A stretch of DNA of 64,000 nucleotides from Siphonodentalium dalli (lineage: Eukaryota; Mollusca; Scaphopoda; Gadilida; Siphonodentaliidae), in assembly GCA_032622095.1 (NCBI GenBank), contig CP136064.1, positions 212,676,205-212,740,204 of the forward strand, written 5' to 3'. Below the pieces are notes generated by a model that saw only the letters and a list, made by a program, of their open reading frames with translations, had not been told where the DNA came from and made no database searches. Each line of letters begins with the position of its first letter. Within the stretch, counting starts at the first letter, position 1. The translations under genes were made by a program, and so were the position numbers. Positions 1 through 9,794 of this stretch are shown piece after piece.

Positions 1-228
1 TATGAGTATATATTTAGTAGTTATTACTAAGCTAGGGTTATTCACTATATTGTCCCTCTGCAGAACTGTGAAGCAGCATTCTTGTTATATTTATATTTAT
101 ATAATTTTTATATTTATACTATATGAATGTCACACTCTGTATTGTTCTTTTGTATATATGCTTATGCTCAATTGTCTACATGTTATCCATCTATTAGCCA
201 TTAAAAAATATCTATCTATCTATCTATC

Positions 229-507
229 GAGGAACCCACACAACAAAGCTCAGAGTGACTAGATATCGATTTTTGAAGCTTGCTATTTCTATTGTTTGTG
301 GACCAGAATCACGTGGTCAAACGGACGAAGATGCGGATGAAGTTGGATAACTCTAAAATCAAGTGGTTATTTTTACCACTTGATTTAAGAGTTATCCATC
401 TTCGTCTGATAACCTGTGAAAAATAATAGATTTCAAACATCGATATCTGAGCTTTGATGCGTGGGTGCCTCGACTCAAATCAAATATTTTTTACCCCCGA
501 AGCCAAT
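229..507. mobile_element. Family A foldback MITE, full palindromic copy (A1)
   Basis: The outer arms begin with CGAGGAACCCAC and end with the complementary GGGTGCCTCGACTC. The centre is a near-perfect hairpin in which GATAACTCTAAAATCAAGTGG faces its complement around 335-400. Half-copies of the same element occur at 15845, 28652 and 63128, so it is an interspersed family. It abuts a CTAT microsatellite on its left. No coding capacity is seen; the superfamily is not determined. Confidence 0.7.
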
Positions 508-1116
508 TGTATTGAGTGTCATACTGTCCTATCGCTAATTAGAAGTCAATCATTAGACTCGGAATTAGGTATCATTTGTCTCGGGCATCACTGGATTCAA
601 TTAAATGCTGAAACATACGAAGTGATACTCTAATTTAATAATTGATGACGGGCATCAAAGTTATATAATACAAAAATAGCATATAAATTGTGGCACTCAA
701 ACGTTTGCTGCTATTTCGTTCACAATATTTACTTCATAATTTTATATCTGTGCACTGCGTAGGCCTAATGTTTTTCATTATGGACAACATGTAATACCCT
801 AACTGGTCAAATGATAACCAAAATGGCCAACAAAGAATAAGTGCGCACACAAGCTTAGTCCCACATAAGCCGTAATCCCCAAGCCGTAATCCCTCCACTA
901 ATTAGTTAGATCAAACGACTGGCCGAATCTTCCCTCCGCCGAAAAATACATGGCCGAATCTTCCCTCCGCCGAATCTTCCCGTCCCCTTTGAGGTCATAT
1001 GTATCTAAATCAACGTTTTTGATAAAAGGTACCGTACCGTACCATTCGACTCAAAAAGGTAGGCTATCAGATGACTCGACGATCTTGGGTATGGTATCAC
1101 TTGACCCGGGTATCAC

Positions 1117-1393
1117 TTACTGTGAACCTCTACTCCACACAATGTTCGCTCCTTGAGAATGGAAGAAATGTCTCCACATTCCAATATGAAATGCTATTTG
1201 AAATAATGGATATAGTTATAAAAAAAAACAGGCATGTCTCGGAAATAATGGGTAAAGTCATAAAAAAAACCAGACTTGACTGCTATCGACCAATATTTAG
1301 CTGGATTGATTGAGGGCATTTCATCTTGGAATGTGGAGACATTTCTTCCATCCACAAGGAGCGAACATTGTGTGGAGTAGTGGTTCACAGTAA
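1117..1393. mobile_element. Inverted-repeat MITE with about 78-bp arms
   Basis: The arm 1117-1195 starts TTACTGTGAACC and is matched in inverse by 1316-1393, which ends GGTTCACAGTAA. The arms share the central motif GAAATGTCTCCACATTCCA. About 120 bp of A-rich spacer lies between. No target-site duplication was found on the flanks. Confidence 0.7.
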
Positions 1394-1790
1394 TTTTTTG
1401 GCGCTACCTGCGACAAGTCGGTGGGAGCACTTGATAGTTTCAGGAAATGATCCAGTTTGGTCAGTTCTCGGCTCAACACCAGTGATTATAATTTCATAGC
1501 ACCCGTCACTACATTCGTTCTTCAATTGGTGACCTTCATCTTTAGGGATGATATTGATGAACAGCTCACCGAGGGCCTTTAGTTATTCTTCGGGGTTTTC
1601 ATCGTATTCAGCGTATATGGTTTCTCCATTTTATTTGAGCAATTAACTATTTTACCCGTGTGTGTCGCTTTAATTATTGAAGACCGGAGCAGCGAGTTAC
1701 GCTGTGACATGAAATGGAACACAACCTAGAAATACGTGGCGGTGTTTGGACAAAATAAAACACGTTTCTTTAGCTTTTCTGGGTTCAAAT

Positions 1791-1976
1791 ATGAAGTATA
1801 TTTCTTTACTATACAACTTCATCCTCTATTTGTGTTATTTGGCTGCGGTAGATTGTTATTTTATCCATATTGATGCCCATGCGGAGGAATGTTTCTTCGA
1901 TAAAGTTACGTCGGGAACTAAATTGACTCTCACTTTTGAGGTTGCCGAAGGAGGTTTCTTGGACATCGATGGCAAG
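1791..1976 (+). CDS. TMED2: TMED2 exon 1
   Basis: Encodes residues 1-62: the signal peptide and the first strands of the GOLD domain, including HAEECFF and GGFLDIDGK. The donor is AAG|gtac, phase 0. The mature N-terminus is probably YFIHIDAH, as in other TMED2 proteins. Confidence 0.95.
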
Positions 1977-4900
1977 GTACTATTGCGATGCATTATTCAC
2001 AGTTCAAAATTGAACTCGTCATTGTGTTTGAAAACGTCATATTTCTGTCTCGATATGTTTTTAAATAATGCCTTTCGTTATCCGAAATTGAATTTGCACG
2101 AAATAAGGTGACACAGAGTGACGTACTCGATCCGTAGAAATCGGCCCCATTCGAATCAGACATAGATCAGTTGTGCTAATGGGGTCGTTGTCGTAATGTT
2201 TTATACATAAATGCACATGGTGTGCATTTATGTAGACATAAATGCACACCAGTCTCGCTTAGTGTCATGTGACAGCGGTCATTGTCGTAGTGTTTTCTAC
2301 ATAAATGCACACGTTTTGATATTTTTGTAAGTTTATTTTCTTCCGTTCATTAGTGATGGGCGGTTAACCGAGAAAACAACTCGGTTTCGGTTTTTGACAA
2401 TAAACCGAAAATCGACCGACGCGATTCTGCTCAAACTGACATTACGTTTTTTTTTTATATGTTTATTTTTCACTTAAATCGACTTATTATACCTCCCCAT
2501 GTTCTTATTAGTTGATATTGTTATCAAATTATCGTCCTCTCTGATCAATATTATATCGGAATGTGTCCATTTCGTCTCAGATATGTGTTGTTATAATATC
2601 GTAGGCAACTGTTTTTGTTCTTTTTCAAAACATGGCCGAACAAAATAACGAACAGTGTTCAACAAAAAGCCCTGTTTGGAGTTATTTTACGTGTCTAACT
2701 GGAGACGACTCCAAAAAATGTCGCTGCTTAATATGTCATAAAAACGTCGTATCAGAGCATGCAAATACCAGCAACCTGGCCCGACAGTCGAAAACTAAAC
2801 CAAGTAAATGGTATGAACACTTTGATCGTCTGGACATTCCGATGTGACGTAATCTGGGCAAACCATGTGCAGCTTGTAAACTATGTCGCAACATCAATCA
2901 CAGACATCAAAGCGATCACACCGCAGTCATTGAATGTGGGTCAATCATGAACGTGTCAAGAATTGTTACACAGTCAGGTCAAGGACGCCCACTGTTTGTG
3001 AATTTGCTGTTTGCGGTTGAATTCTCAGATACTATAATGCATATATGATAAATATGTTTTAAACATGTCAGAAAGGGATGAACATAATTACATTGAACAG
3101 TGAAGATGGGGGTGTTTATTTTTTTAAATACCGAATTGTATCATCTTTATGATCTTATCGCATTGGATTCATTTTGCGTCGGCATTTTGTCCCGTTGTTT
3201 ACCGGTGATCGATCGCAGTTCCTTCCTCAAATATTCAACGTTATTGGGACATTATTGACTCTAATTATGGTTACTTTGAAAGTAGATACTCAAATTGTAT
3301 GTATTTCAGTATTATTTCACTAAAAAAAACGAAAACCGAACCGAAACCGAGGTTTTTTCTCCCAAAAAAAAACAAACGTAAAAAATCAAAACCGCCCATC
3401 TCTACCGTTCATCGACCAAACAACCATGCAGTTCTTTCCGTCCCTGTTTAATACTAAGAAAAATATGCGACCGATGACCAATCTTATTGCAGTTTCGATA
3501 ATTGTGATAAAAGAATGCCTTTATCAGAACTTCGGAAGAAAAATAGTTATGAATTGAAGCAGACGGCAATTATTTACGGTAACGTTTCAATCTCGCGCCG
3601 ACTGAGACTGGTGTGCATTTATGTACATAAATGCACACGGTGTGCATTTATGTATAAAACGTTACGACAACGACCCCATTAGCATCAGTTGTTGGAAATT
3701 CTTTCTTGTTGAGTCTTTAGTGCAAAAACAACTCTAAAACTCAATACTATCTACATTGTTGTTATATTCTCAAACTAAGTGTCCATCTTGATAGCGTTGG
3801 AACCGCCGTGAGACCATTGGAAATTAAGAATCAACGCAGTTCTAGCGTTAATGCAACATGGTGACGGTCATAACGTTACTCCAACGCAGTTGTAAATTTC
3901 CTTAACGTGGTGGAGATAAGTGCAATGTATGTTCGCGGTGACCTGATTAGAAAATGACAATTAAAAAACTTTTATGAAAAAATGACAAACATTTTCAATT
4001 GATTATAATTGTTCTGATAATGACAAATAGACATTTTTGTCATTTGTGAGTCATTTGGAGAATGTTCGCTTTTTTGGCAATGGTTACAACAAATTATTTC
4101 AGCCTAACTCATTCAAATCAGCGTTTGCCAACACAAATTTTAGAGAATTTATAGGCCTATTCCTGACCAACCTTCAGTAGCTAACATCTGGACCCGGTCT
4201 ACATAATCATAACTTAATGAGTCATAAGTCAGAACAGGGTGTTACATGTATTTTACAATGTAATCGCAGTGTAACAGGCTGAATCTATCAACCATGTGGC
4301 GATGTCCACTTCAACATCTGAAGAGAATTATTTTCCAAAAAAAAGGTTCACTTGTGGTCAGCGTTAGCCAAGAAATAAAATTATCTTCGTTTATCATTTC
4401 CTGTTAGTTATATTTAGTGGGAGATACACAGGTGATGTTGTCTGTAATCTGTCGATCAGTATGGGAATAAGTCTGAGGGTAAATAACTAAATGTGGGCTA
4501 AGGTAAAGGGTCTTTAAAAGGGACCCGCTGCCCCTTAACGGAAACCATGCTTAAAAGGGTACTGTACACCAAAATGCAAATCCAGCCATTTATGGGACCA
4601 TTTCCTAATGGAGTCATAAATTCATTTTCATTTAATATACCGGTATTTACCATGTTGTTTGCATTGTTCATAGAGCACATGAGTGTATTTTGCTCTAATC
4701 CATGGCTCAAATTCATTCATTTGTTGCATATATTCTGTTGAGTATAAAAGTATATGGTCGCATAAATGGCTGGATTTGGTGTACAGTCCCCCTTTAAGAG
4801 TATTTACACATTCATGTATATGATACCACTGTTATTTTTTCAGATATTTGGGCCAGATGGTAAAGTTCAACACAGCTGGGAGAGAGAGCAGAATGGGAAA

Positions 4901-7900
4901 TATACATTTGCCGCACATATGGATGGCGTTTATAAATACTGCTTTGATAATAAAATGTCAACGATGACACCAAAAATAATCATGTTTTCAATGGATATTG
5001 GCGAAAAGCCAAGTGACGCCAATAATGCTGGAGAGTCAGATGGTAAGATACGACAATTAAAAACGCACTTGTTTTGAATCAGCTGACTCAGTTTTGACAG
5101 TTATTACTCTTTGGGATCCAAATGAGCATCTCCATATGTTTAATAATTTTGGAAATTTTGACACCCTGTAAGGTGTTTATTTGGAACTGTATGTCTATCT
5201 AATAATTGGGATTGTCTGGATAGCTATACTGCAGGTCTATCGCTGGAGCCAGCATTCAGGTCAGGCAAAGATAGTTAAAACATGTTGCTCAAATTCTGTA
5301 CAGTAACTACTTAGACAAAAAGTCTGTCCTGAATCCCAACCTGATCCCACTGCATACATGTATAGCATAACATAATATTTTCATTGTATTTATTATATTC
5401 CTCGTTACAAAGTTATAGTGGGTGGGGGGGGGGGGGGGGGGGTACATAGGATTTGGTTTGTCTGTCTGTGGACGCAAGTTTGTCCAAGCTTGTATTCCTA
5501 CATTTTCAGTCAATGGTTTTGAAACTTGGCACAGATATTAACTGATATATACCACTATGCAAAGTTGTGCACCTGTGATTATGAGCTTGCTCCGACTTTT
5601 TTTTAGTGAAGTTATCTACATTTTTATGTGTACCATACCATAGTATGGTACCCCCCGCTGGACAAAACAAGTGTCCATTGGCACCGCGGTGTATTTGCCG
5701 TTTGGTCGCGGTGTCCGAGTTTGTAACTGCAGTTGAGCACCGCGGCCGAACGGCAAGTACACTGCGACTGAACGGCAAGTACACTGTGGCCGAAAGGCAA
5801 CTACAACATGGCCGAATGGCATGTACACCATGGTTAGATTTCTGGTTTGTATCATCTTTTTGTCCCCCGAAATTTTTTTTCCGGGGGACTATTAAAATAG
5901 CCGGTGTCCGTCCGTGTGTCCGTCTGTCCCGAATTTGTAAGAGTCATAACTTGAACAAATGTAAATGGATTTCAAAGATTTATGGTATATGAGTTCACCC
6001 GACCATTACCTAGAATGAGTTCGCAAGCCAGGTCTGGCCAGATATTTTTACCGGAGTTATTGGACTTTGTTTATTATTTTTGTCGAAATTACCAAATAGC
6101 AAATCGACGACGTCACAGGGCTCATTTCCACAAATCTCAACGGATTTGAAAGATATTTGGTATATGAGTTCACCTGACCATTATCTAGAATGAGCTCGCA
6201 AGCCAGGTCCAGCCGGATATTAGGGCTTCACGGTATCCGGATTTTAATACCGACTACGGTATTGAAAATGATACCGCGATATGACTAAATATCGTCACCA
6301 ATAAATTTTAGTAGAACTGTTTGATAATGATACTAGTAGCAAGCAGACAAAAATAAAGCATTATTGATTTGATAATGATAATTATGAACACATGTTGCTT
6401 TGACAGGTATATAAAATAAATAATTAATATAAATGGTCCTGAGTTTCGTTCTTTACACGACGGATAGATATATTTATAAGTGCCTGACGTAATCGGGAAT
6501 TCCGTACTAACTGCGGGTCACTTATGACATTGAAAATGAAGCTAACAGTCGCTCATGTAAATAATAATGGCAAACATGTATTGATTTCATATTTTATATT
6601 GTACAAACAAAACAAGATAACTAATGTGACAAGCATAGAATAGAAGTCCGTATCTGATTTTAACTTATCCATTTCGATGTATAGGACTGATATATGGCCG
6701 TGTAGTTATAATGATCTAATGAGTTAATGCATTATACATCTAATGCATAAGATTTTGTGGCGCTGTTGAACGCGCGTCATTGTGTCTCCAGATTATAAAA
6801 ACACCACACATTTTTTATTGTATTTGACCAGGAACCTTCCAGCAATATTGAGCTGAGAACAGCCTGTTAACACACATCAATTGCCGCCCATGCAATAAGG
6901 CATGCCGACTTGATTGTCCGCAGTGTGTTGACAAACGCTCATGGAGCAGTGAGAAATAATTAATTTTACGCCACGCTAAACCGAAGCCGTTAGCAATGGC
7001 CTTTGTCTCAGCATTAGAGGTGTCGATGGTTGCTAAATACTTGACACTGATAGAGATATCGTCGGTATTAATATCCACACCGGCGGCTACGATGTACCGA
7101 CTATTTGCATAAAGTGAAACCGACTACACGGAGTTATTGGACTTTGTTTATTATTTTTGTTGAATTTACCAAATAGCAAATAGACGACGTCACAGGGCTC
7201 ATTTCCACAAATGTCAATGGATTGCAAAGATTTTTGGTATATGGGTTCACATGGCCAGTATCTAGAACGAGTTCGCAAACCAGGTCTGGCCGGATATTTT
7301 CAGCAGAGTTATTGGACTTTGTTTATTATTTTTGGTGCAAATGGAGTACCTAAAATGAGTTCGCAAGCCAGGCTTTTTGACAAAATCCCACCTCTTGTTT
7401 AGCACATACTGAGAACGCAAACATTATTGAGAATGCACTTCCCCAACTGCACATTTCGGCGGGGGATACTGCCGTCTGCGACTGCTTGTTTGTGTTATTA
7501 TGTATATTTGTCTACATGTATAATAGTACATAACAGTATATTCCATAATTCAACATCAAAACTCTTAATTTATTATTCCGTTCATAGTAATTTACTATCG
7601 CCAAGGGATGGGTTAAACATATGCCGATCGTGATTGGCCTCTCGTTAAACTTTGAAATATTTTGCAATTCCTTGTTTGTTTTTTTTTTAAAAACAAATAT
7701 GTTAATATGGCTACCCTTAAACTTGGCTTAAAGGCCCACTTAATTTTCAAATGCCCATATCACATTATGTACTACATGTTCCATGTTATACACCATTTGG
7801 AAGAGGAACCAAAACTATAAATAATCTACCGGAATACTGGAGAGCTGTGGCCTAGGAGTGTCCACCAAGTGACAGAGATTCTCAGATTAACACCACAGAA

Positions 7901-8224
7901 CACACGTCTGTACCTTGACAAACACAACATGTTCACAGTTTATTCGACCAGATAAGTTGATAACACAATGTTTTGGAGCTTCATTTTTTAAATGGTATAT
8001 AATATGGAATATTTTGTATATATACTAGTACTAGTAACTGTAATTTGGGCATTCAGTGAGACTTTAGACATAAACAATTGGGACAGTCTCACCTCTAGTT
8101 GTTTTTTTTTTATATGCTTACAGATATGTGATATACAGGCAACAATGTACATACATTATCCAATAAACTTATAAATCTATTACAAGTACTTGCTGCCATT
8201 TGGAAGTTGCCACCCTGTACTGTT

Positions 8225-8260
<36 letters not shown>

Positions 8261-9390
8261 ACTCCAATACTAATACTGGCTTCAGCGGATTTTTCCACGC
8301 GGTACTCTTATTCCGCACCGTATTCTTATTCTTTAATGTACCCAGATATTATATTTGATATCTATGATGTTGATAGAAGAATTCAATTGCTGATAAGCTC
8401 TCCCTGAATGTACGGTAATGCCCTAATTAATGGACTAGGCAGTCCATTAAAAAGTGATTAATTAGGGCATTACTGTACAATGTAATGATTTCCGTGTGGT
8501 ATCACAATAGTCTAATAATTAGTTTGCCATCCCCAGTTGGGCTTCCAAGTTTTGTTTGATAAATCAATTTTGTGTGCAGTGATCATGGACTATGTTTGAA
8601 ATACTTGGCTCATTTTGGCCAGCAGCCGATCGAGCCCTGCATACCACCTACCCGTACATGGTGACATACCACCATTATAGTGATATCTCATCTTATGCTT
8701 TATTTCAGCTCATCATAGTAAACTGGAAACAATGATCAATGAACTATCAACAGCATTAACAGGAGTGAAACATGAGCAGCAATACATGGAGACGAGAGAA
8801 AGGATACATAGAGCTAGTGAGTTTATATCAAATGAGCCTCGACTCATTGTCTTCGAGAGTGGGGGCGTATACTGGATTGACCTCATCCGGACATTTATCC
8901 ATCCGTTTTCCAACCATACAAGCAGATATCACTTTACGAGAAATTGAAACGTGACAGCACCCTGTCAATCATTGAGGATTCGTTTGCTAGAAATAATTTT
9001 CCGTTCTGGTTGCCTGGGGGAGTGGCTCCGACACTGACAGTTTCTCATGCAAGGAAGTCAACAGTTTTGACGAATATATATATTTTTTATTGGTTGTTTG
9101 GATCATCAATAATTTCAAAGCAATCTGCTTATGAATGTGATATCCAGCTAATGCCATGGGTTTTCTATATTTGCCTGGGTTTTGAAAGTCTGCTTCATTA
9201 TGTTTGAGTAAGTTAAAAGTATATCAATAAATTTAAAATTCACATATTTCTACTTTCTTTTTCAGTTAATGACAACACAAACTCCAGAGTAGTTTTATGG
9301 TCTGTTTTTGAATTATTTGTGCTACTTACAATGACTCTAGGACAAGTTTATTACCTGAAGAGGTTCTTTGAAGTTCGACGAGTTGTTTAA
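1791..9390 (+). CDS. TMED2: Transmembrane emp24 domain-containing protein 2 (p24 beta), four exons
   Basis: CDS is join(1791-1976, 4844-5042, 8709-8816, 9266-9390), 205 residues; human TMED2 has about 201. It is a type I membrane protein that cycles between ER and Golgi, loading cargo such as GPI-anchored proteins into COPII and COPI vesicles as a heteromer with other p24 proteins. A signal peptide (residues 1-22) precedes the GOLD domain, which has the family motifs [24 protein letters not shown] and [10 protein letters not shown] and the paired cysteines. A coiled coil follows ([16 protein letters not shown]), then one membrane segment and the tail [11 protein letters not shown] with the FF and terminal VV sorting signals. 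All junctions are GT-AG and the phases join exactly. An in-frame ATG at 1746 would add 15 polar residues before the signal peptide, so 1791 is preferred. Introns 1 and 2 are filled with repeats. Confidence 0.96.
2351..3404. mobile_element. hAT element relic nested in the Mutator-like MITE
   Basis: The ends TAGTGATGGGCGGTT and (inverse) TAGAGATGGGCGGTT match at 14 of 15 positions. The flanks carry the perfect 8-bp target-site duplication CCGTTCAT at 2343-2350 and 3405-3412. Subterminal AACCGA-rich motifs recur in both arms. An 8-bp duplication with TAG...CTA ends is diagnostic of hAT transposons. Internally only a BED-finger fragment survives and no catalytic region is left, so it is non-autonomous. 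Confidence 0.9.
2632..2847 (+). pseudogene. BED zinc-finger fragment of a hAT transposase
   Basis: A 71-codon reading frame carries the start of a BED finger: W and F in [16 protein letters not shown] with its CxxC pair, then NTSNLARQS where the family has NTSNLxxH. The distal histidines are lost and the frame then runs into unrelated sequence. BED fingers are the usual DNA-binding N-terminus of hAT transposases. The catalytic core is missing, so this is a deletion relic. Confidence 0.75.
4551..4797. mobile_element. Family H TTAA MITE in TMED2 intron 1
   Basis: Inverted terminal repeats of about 40 bp: the left arm contains AAGGGTACTGTACACCAAA and CCAGCCATTTATG, and the right arm has their complements. 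TTAA occurs at both ends (4551-4554 and 4794-4797). It ends 46 bp before the exon 2 acceptor of TMED2, so it lies in the branch-point region of that intron. Confidence 0.75.
4844..5042 (+). CDS. TMED2: TMED2 exon 2
   Basis: Encodes the rest of the GOLD domain: [29 protein letters not shown] and [17 protein letters not shown]. The acceptor is ttttttcag and the donor is GATG|gtaaga, phase 1. A MITE ends 46 bp upstream of the acceptor. Confidence 0.95.
5043..5423. other. TMED2 intron 2, start; no distinct element
   Basis: Plain intron sequence after the exon 2 donor. No repeat or second gene was recognised before the poly-G tract. Confidence 0.5.
5424..5442. repeat. Poly-G tract (19 G)
   Basis: An uninterrupted run of 19 G follows GGGT. 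It is one of several long C/G homopolymers in the window. Confidence 0.9.
5730..5832. repeat. 22-bp minisatellite
   Basis: About four diverged head-to-tail units of the type GGCCGAACGGCAAGTACACTG. The sequence just before it (5676-5705) contains a partly complementary unit (GTGTATTTGCCGTTTGG), so the array can also fold back. It is GC-rich compared with its surroundings. Confidence 0.75.
5866..6224. repeat. Interspersed repeat with about 175-bp tandem units, left part
   Basis: Starts with the hairpin CCCCCGAAA...TTTCCGGGGG and a GTCCGTCCGTGTGTCCG stretch. Two diverged units follow, each carrying GGTATATGAGTTCACC, GAGTTCGCAAGCCAGGTC and GAGTTATTGGACTTTG. The array continues at 7128 after about 0.9 kb of other sequence, so something was inserted into it. 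This repeat style is common in marine invertebrate genomes; no coding part is seen. Confidence 0.65.
6225..7127. other. Sequence interrupting the tandem repeat, possibly a hAT-like element
   Basis: It separates two parts of one tandem array and starts TAGGGCTTCACGGTAT, a hAT-like end. The right end is only weakly complementary (GTGAAACCGACTA) and no clear 8-bp duplication was found. No coding sequence was recognised. Insertion is inferred from the broken array. Confidence 0.4.
7128..7390. repeat. Interspersed repeat with about 175-bp units, right part
   Basis: Continuation of the array at 5866: GGAGTTATTGGACTTTGTTT, GACGTCACAGGGCTCATTTC and GAGTTCGCAAACCAGG recur, followed by a shortened third unit that ends near 7390. 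Confidence 0.65.
7727..8010. mobile_element. Family G repeat copy (G1)
   Basis: Begins TAAAGGCCCACTTAATTTTC and contains AGTGACAGAGATTCTCAGATT and ATGTTCACAGTTTATTCGACC. The same blocks appear at 26131 and 43350. This copy keeps the segment ACACAATGTTTTGGAGC intact; in the 43-kb copy that point is split by a 1.4-kb insertion. Confidence 0.6.
8226..8257. repeat. Poly-C tract (32 C)
   Basis: An uninterrupted run of 32 C in TMED2 intron 2, followed by an AATACT-rich stretch. Confidence 0.9.
8413..8475. mobile_element. Minimal 63-bp mariner-like MITE (B7)
   Basis: Ends CGGTAATGCCCTAATTAAT and ATTAATTAGGGCATTACTG, flanked by TA on both sides (8411-8412 and 8476-8477). The ends match the longer family B elements (B1-B6), but almost the whole interior is missing. 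It lies in TMED2 intron 2. Confidence 0.75.
8709..8816 (+). CDS. TMED2: TMED2 exon 3
   Basis: Encodes the coiled-coil region, [20 protein letters not shown] then [16 protein letters not shown]. The acceptor is tttcag; the donor is GCTA|gtgagt, phase 1. Joining to exon 4 restores the family signature [13 protein letters not shown]. Confidence 0.95.
8841..8915 (-). repeat. Fragment of the 15.2-15.8-kb interspersed repeat
   Basis: In TMED2 intron 3, TCTTCGAGAGTGGGGGCG and GTATACTGGATTGAC are the reverse complement of the distal end of the repeat at 15181-15840. Only this end is present. Confidence 0.5.
9266..9390 (+). CDS. TMED2: TMED2 exon 4 and stop
   Basis: Encodes [12 protein letters not shown], the single membrane-spanning helix ([17 protein letters not shown]) and the cytosolic tail [11 protein letters not shown], followed by TAA at 9388-9390. 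The FF pair and the final valines are the known COPI/COPII sorting determinants of the p24 beta tail. Confidence 0.95.
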
Positions 9391-9550
9391 GCAAGATCAA
9401 ACTCTAGAATAATGTTGGATTGAAATAGAAGATTGCTAATGAGTTGGGACAATACAGCAAGGAAGCGACCCAAGAACTAGTCAAGAGGAGCATCATACCA
9501 GAAAATCGCTCAAGTGCCTGTCTATTTGATGTTAGTTCAGGAATGTGAAT
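9391..9550 (+). other. Start of TMED2 3' UTR (inferred)
   Basis: Follows the TMED2 stop. No polyadenylation site can be assigned with confidence; AATAAA occurs at about 10058 and again near 11398. Transcript data would be needed to place the end. Confidence 0.4.
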
Positions 9551-9794
9551 TTAACATTTTCATGACGGGAGCTGCACTGGCGCAGTATTTAAGATCCTGT
9601 GCCAGCGCATTCTCTTATATATGCGAATCTCCCATAAGGAGCCTATATAAGAGAATGTACTGTCTTACAAGGTAAATATTGTTAGGCCAATGTATGCTCT
9701 TATATATGCATGGCCCCTATGGGAGACTCACATATATAAGATAGGCACAGGGTTTTTGCAAAATTTCAGACAGCTCCAGTCATGGAAGGGTTAA
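9551..9794. mobile_element. Family C piggyBac-like MITE (C1)
   Basis: TTAA at both ends, with inner sequence CATGACGGGAGCTGC on the left and AGCTCCAGTCATGGAAGGG on the right. The interior has two hairpins built from GCATTCTCTTATATATGCGA and its complement. A TTAA target duplication with an AACCCTT end is the piggyBac signature. There is no open frame; it is probably moved in trans. Confidence 0.75.

Larger units (their letters stand above)
1..1790. other. Upstream region of TMED2, repeats only
   Basis: No gene is recognised here. The stretch holds a CTAT microsatellite (about 212-229), a family A foldback MITE (229-507), a second inverted-repeat element (1117-1393), and otherwise AT-rich sequence. 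The 5' UTR and promoter of TMED2 should lie in the last few hundred bases, but no convincing TATA box or initiator can be singled out. Confidence 0.6.
2175..3683. mobile_element. Mutator-like MITE with 9-bp TSD, interrupted by a hAT element
   Basis: The termini are GCTAATGGGGTCGTTGTCGT and its complement, and the terminal inverted repeats run about 82 bp with one 2-bp indel. They contain the subterminal motif GTGCATTTATGT in both orientations. The element is flanked by the perfect 9-bp direct repeat ATCAGTTGT at 2166-2174 and 3684-3692. A 9-bp duplication with long terminal repeats is typical of Mutator-like elements. Without the nested hAT and its duplicated target the element is 447 bp and non-coding. 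It lies in TMED2 intron 1. Confidence 0.85.

Noticed and set aside
1746-1790. Upstream in-frame ATG of TMED2
   Set aside because: It would put 15 polar residues before the signal peptide. The ATG at 1791 gives the length and N-terminus usual for the family.
8817-8947. Read-through of TMED2 exon 3 into intron 3 (open for about 43 codons)
   Set aside because: The donor GCTA|gtgagt is strong, and joining to 9266 restores the exact family sequence. The read-through is part of an interspersed repeat.
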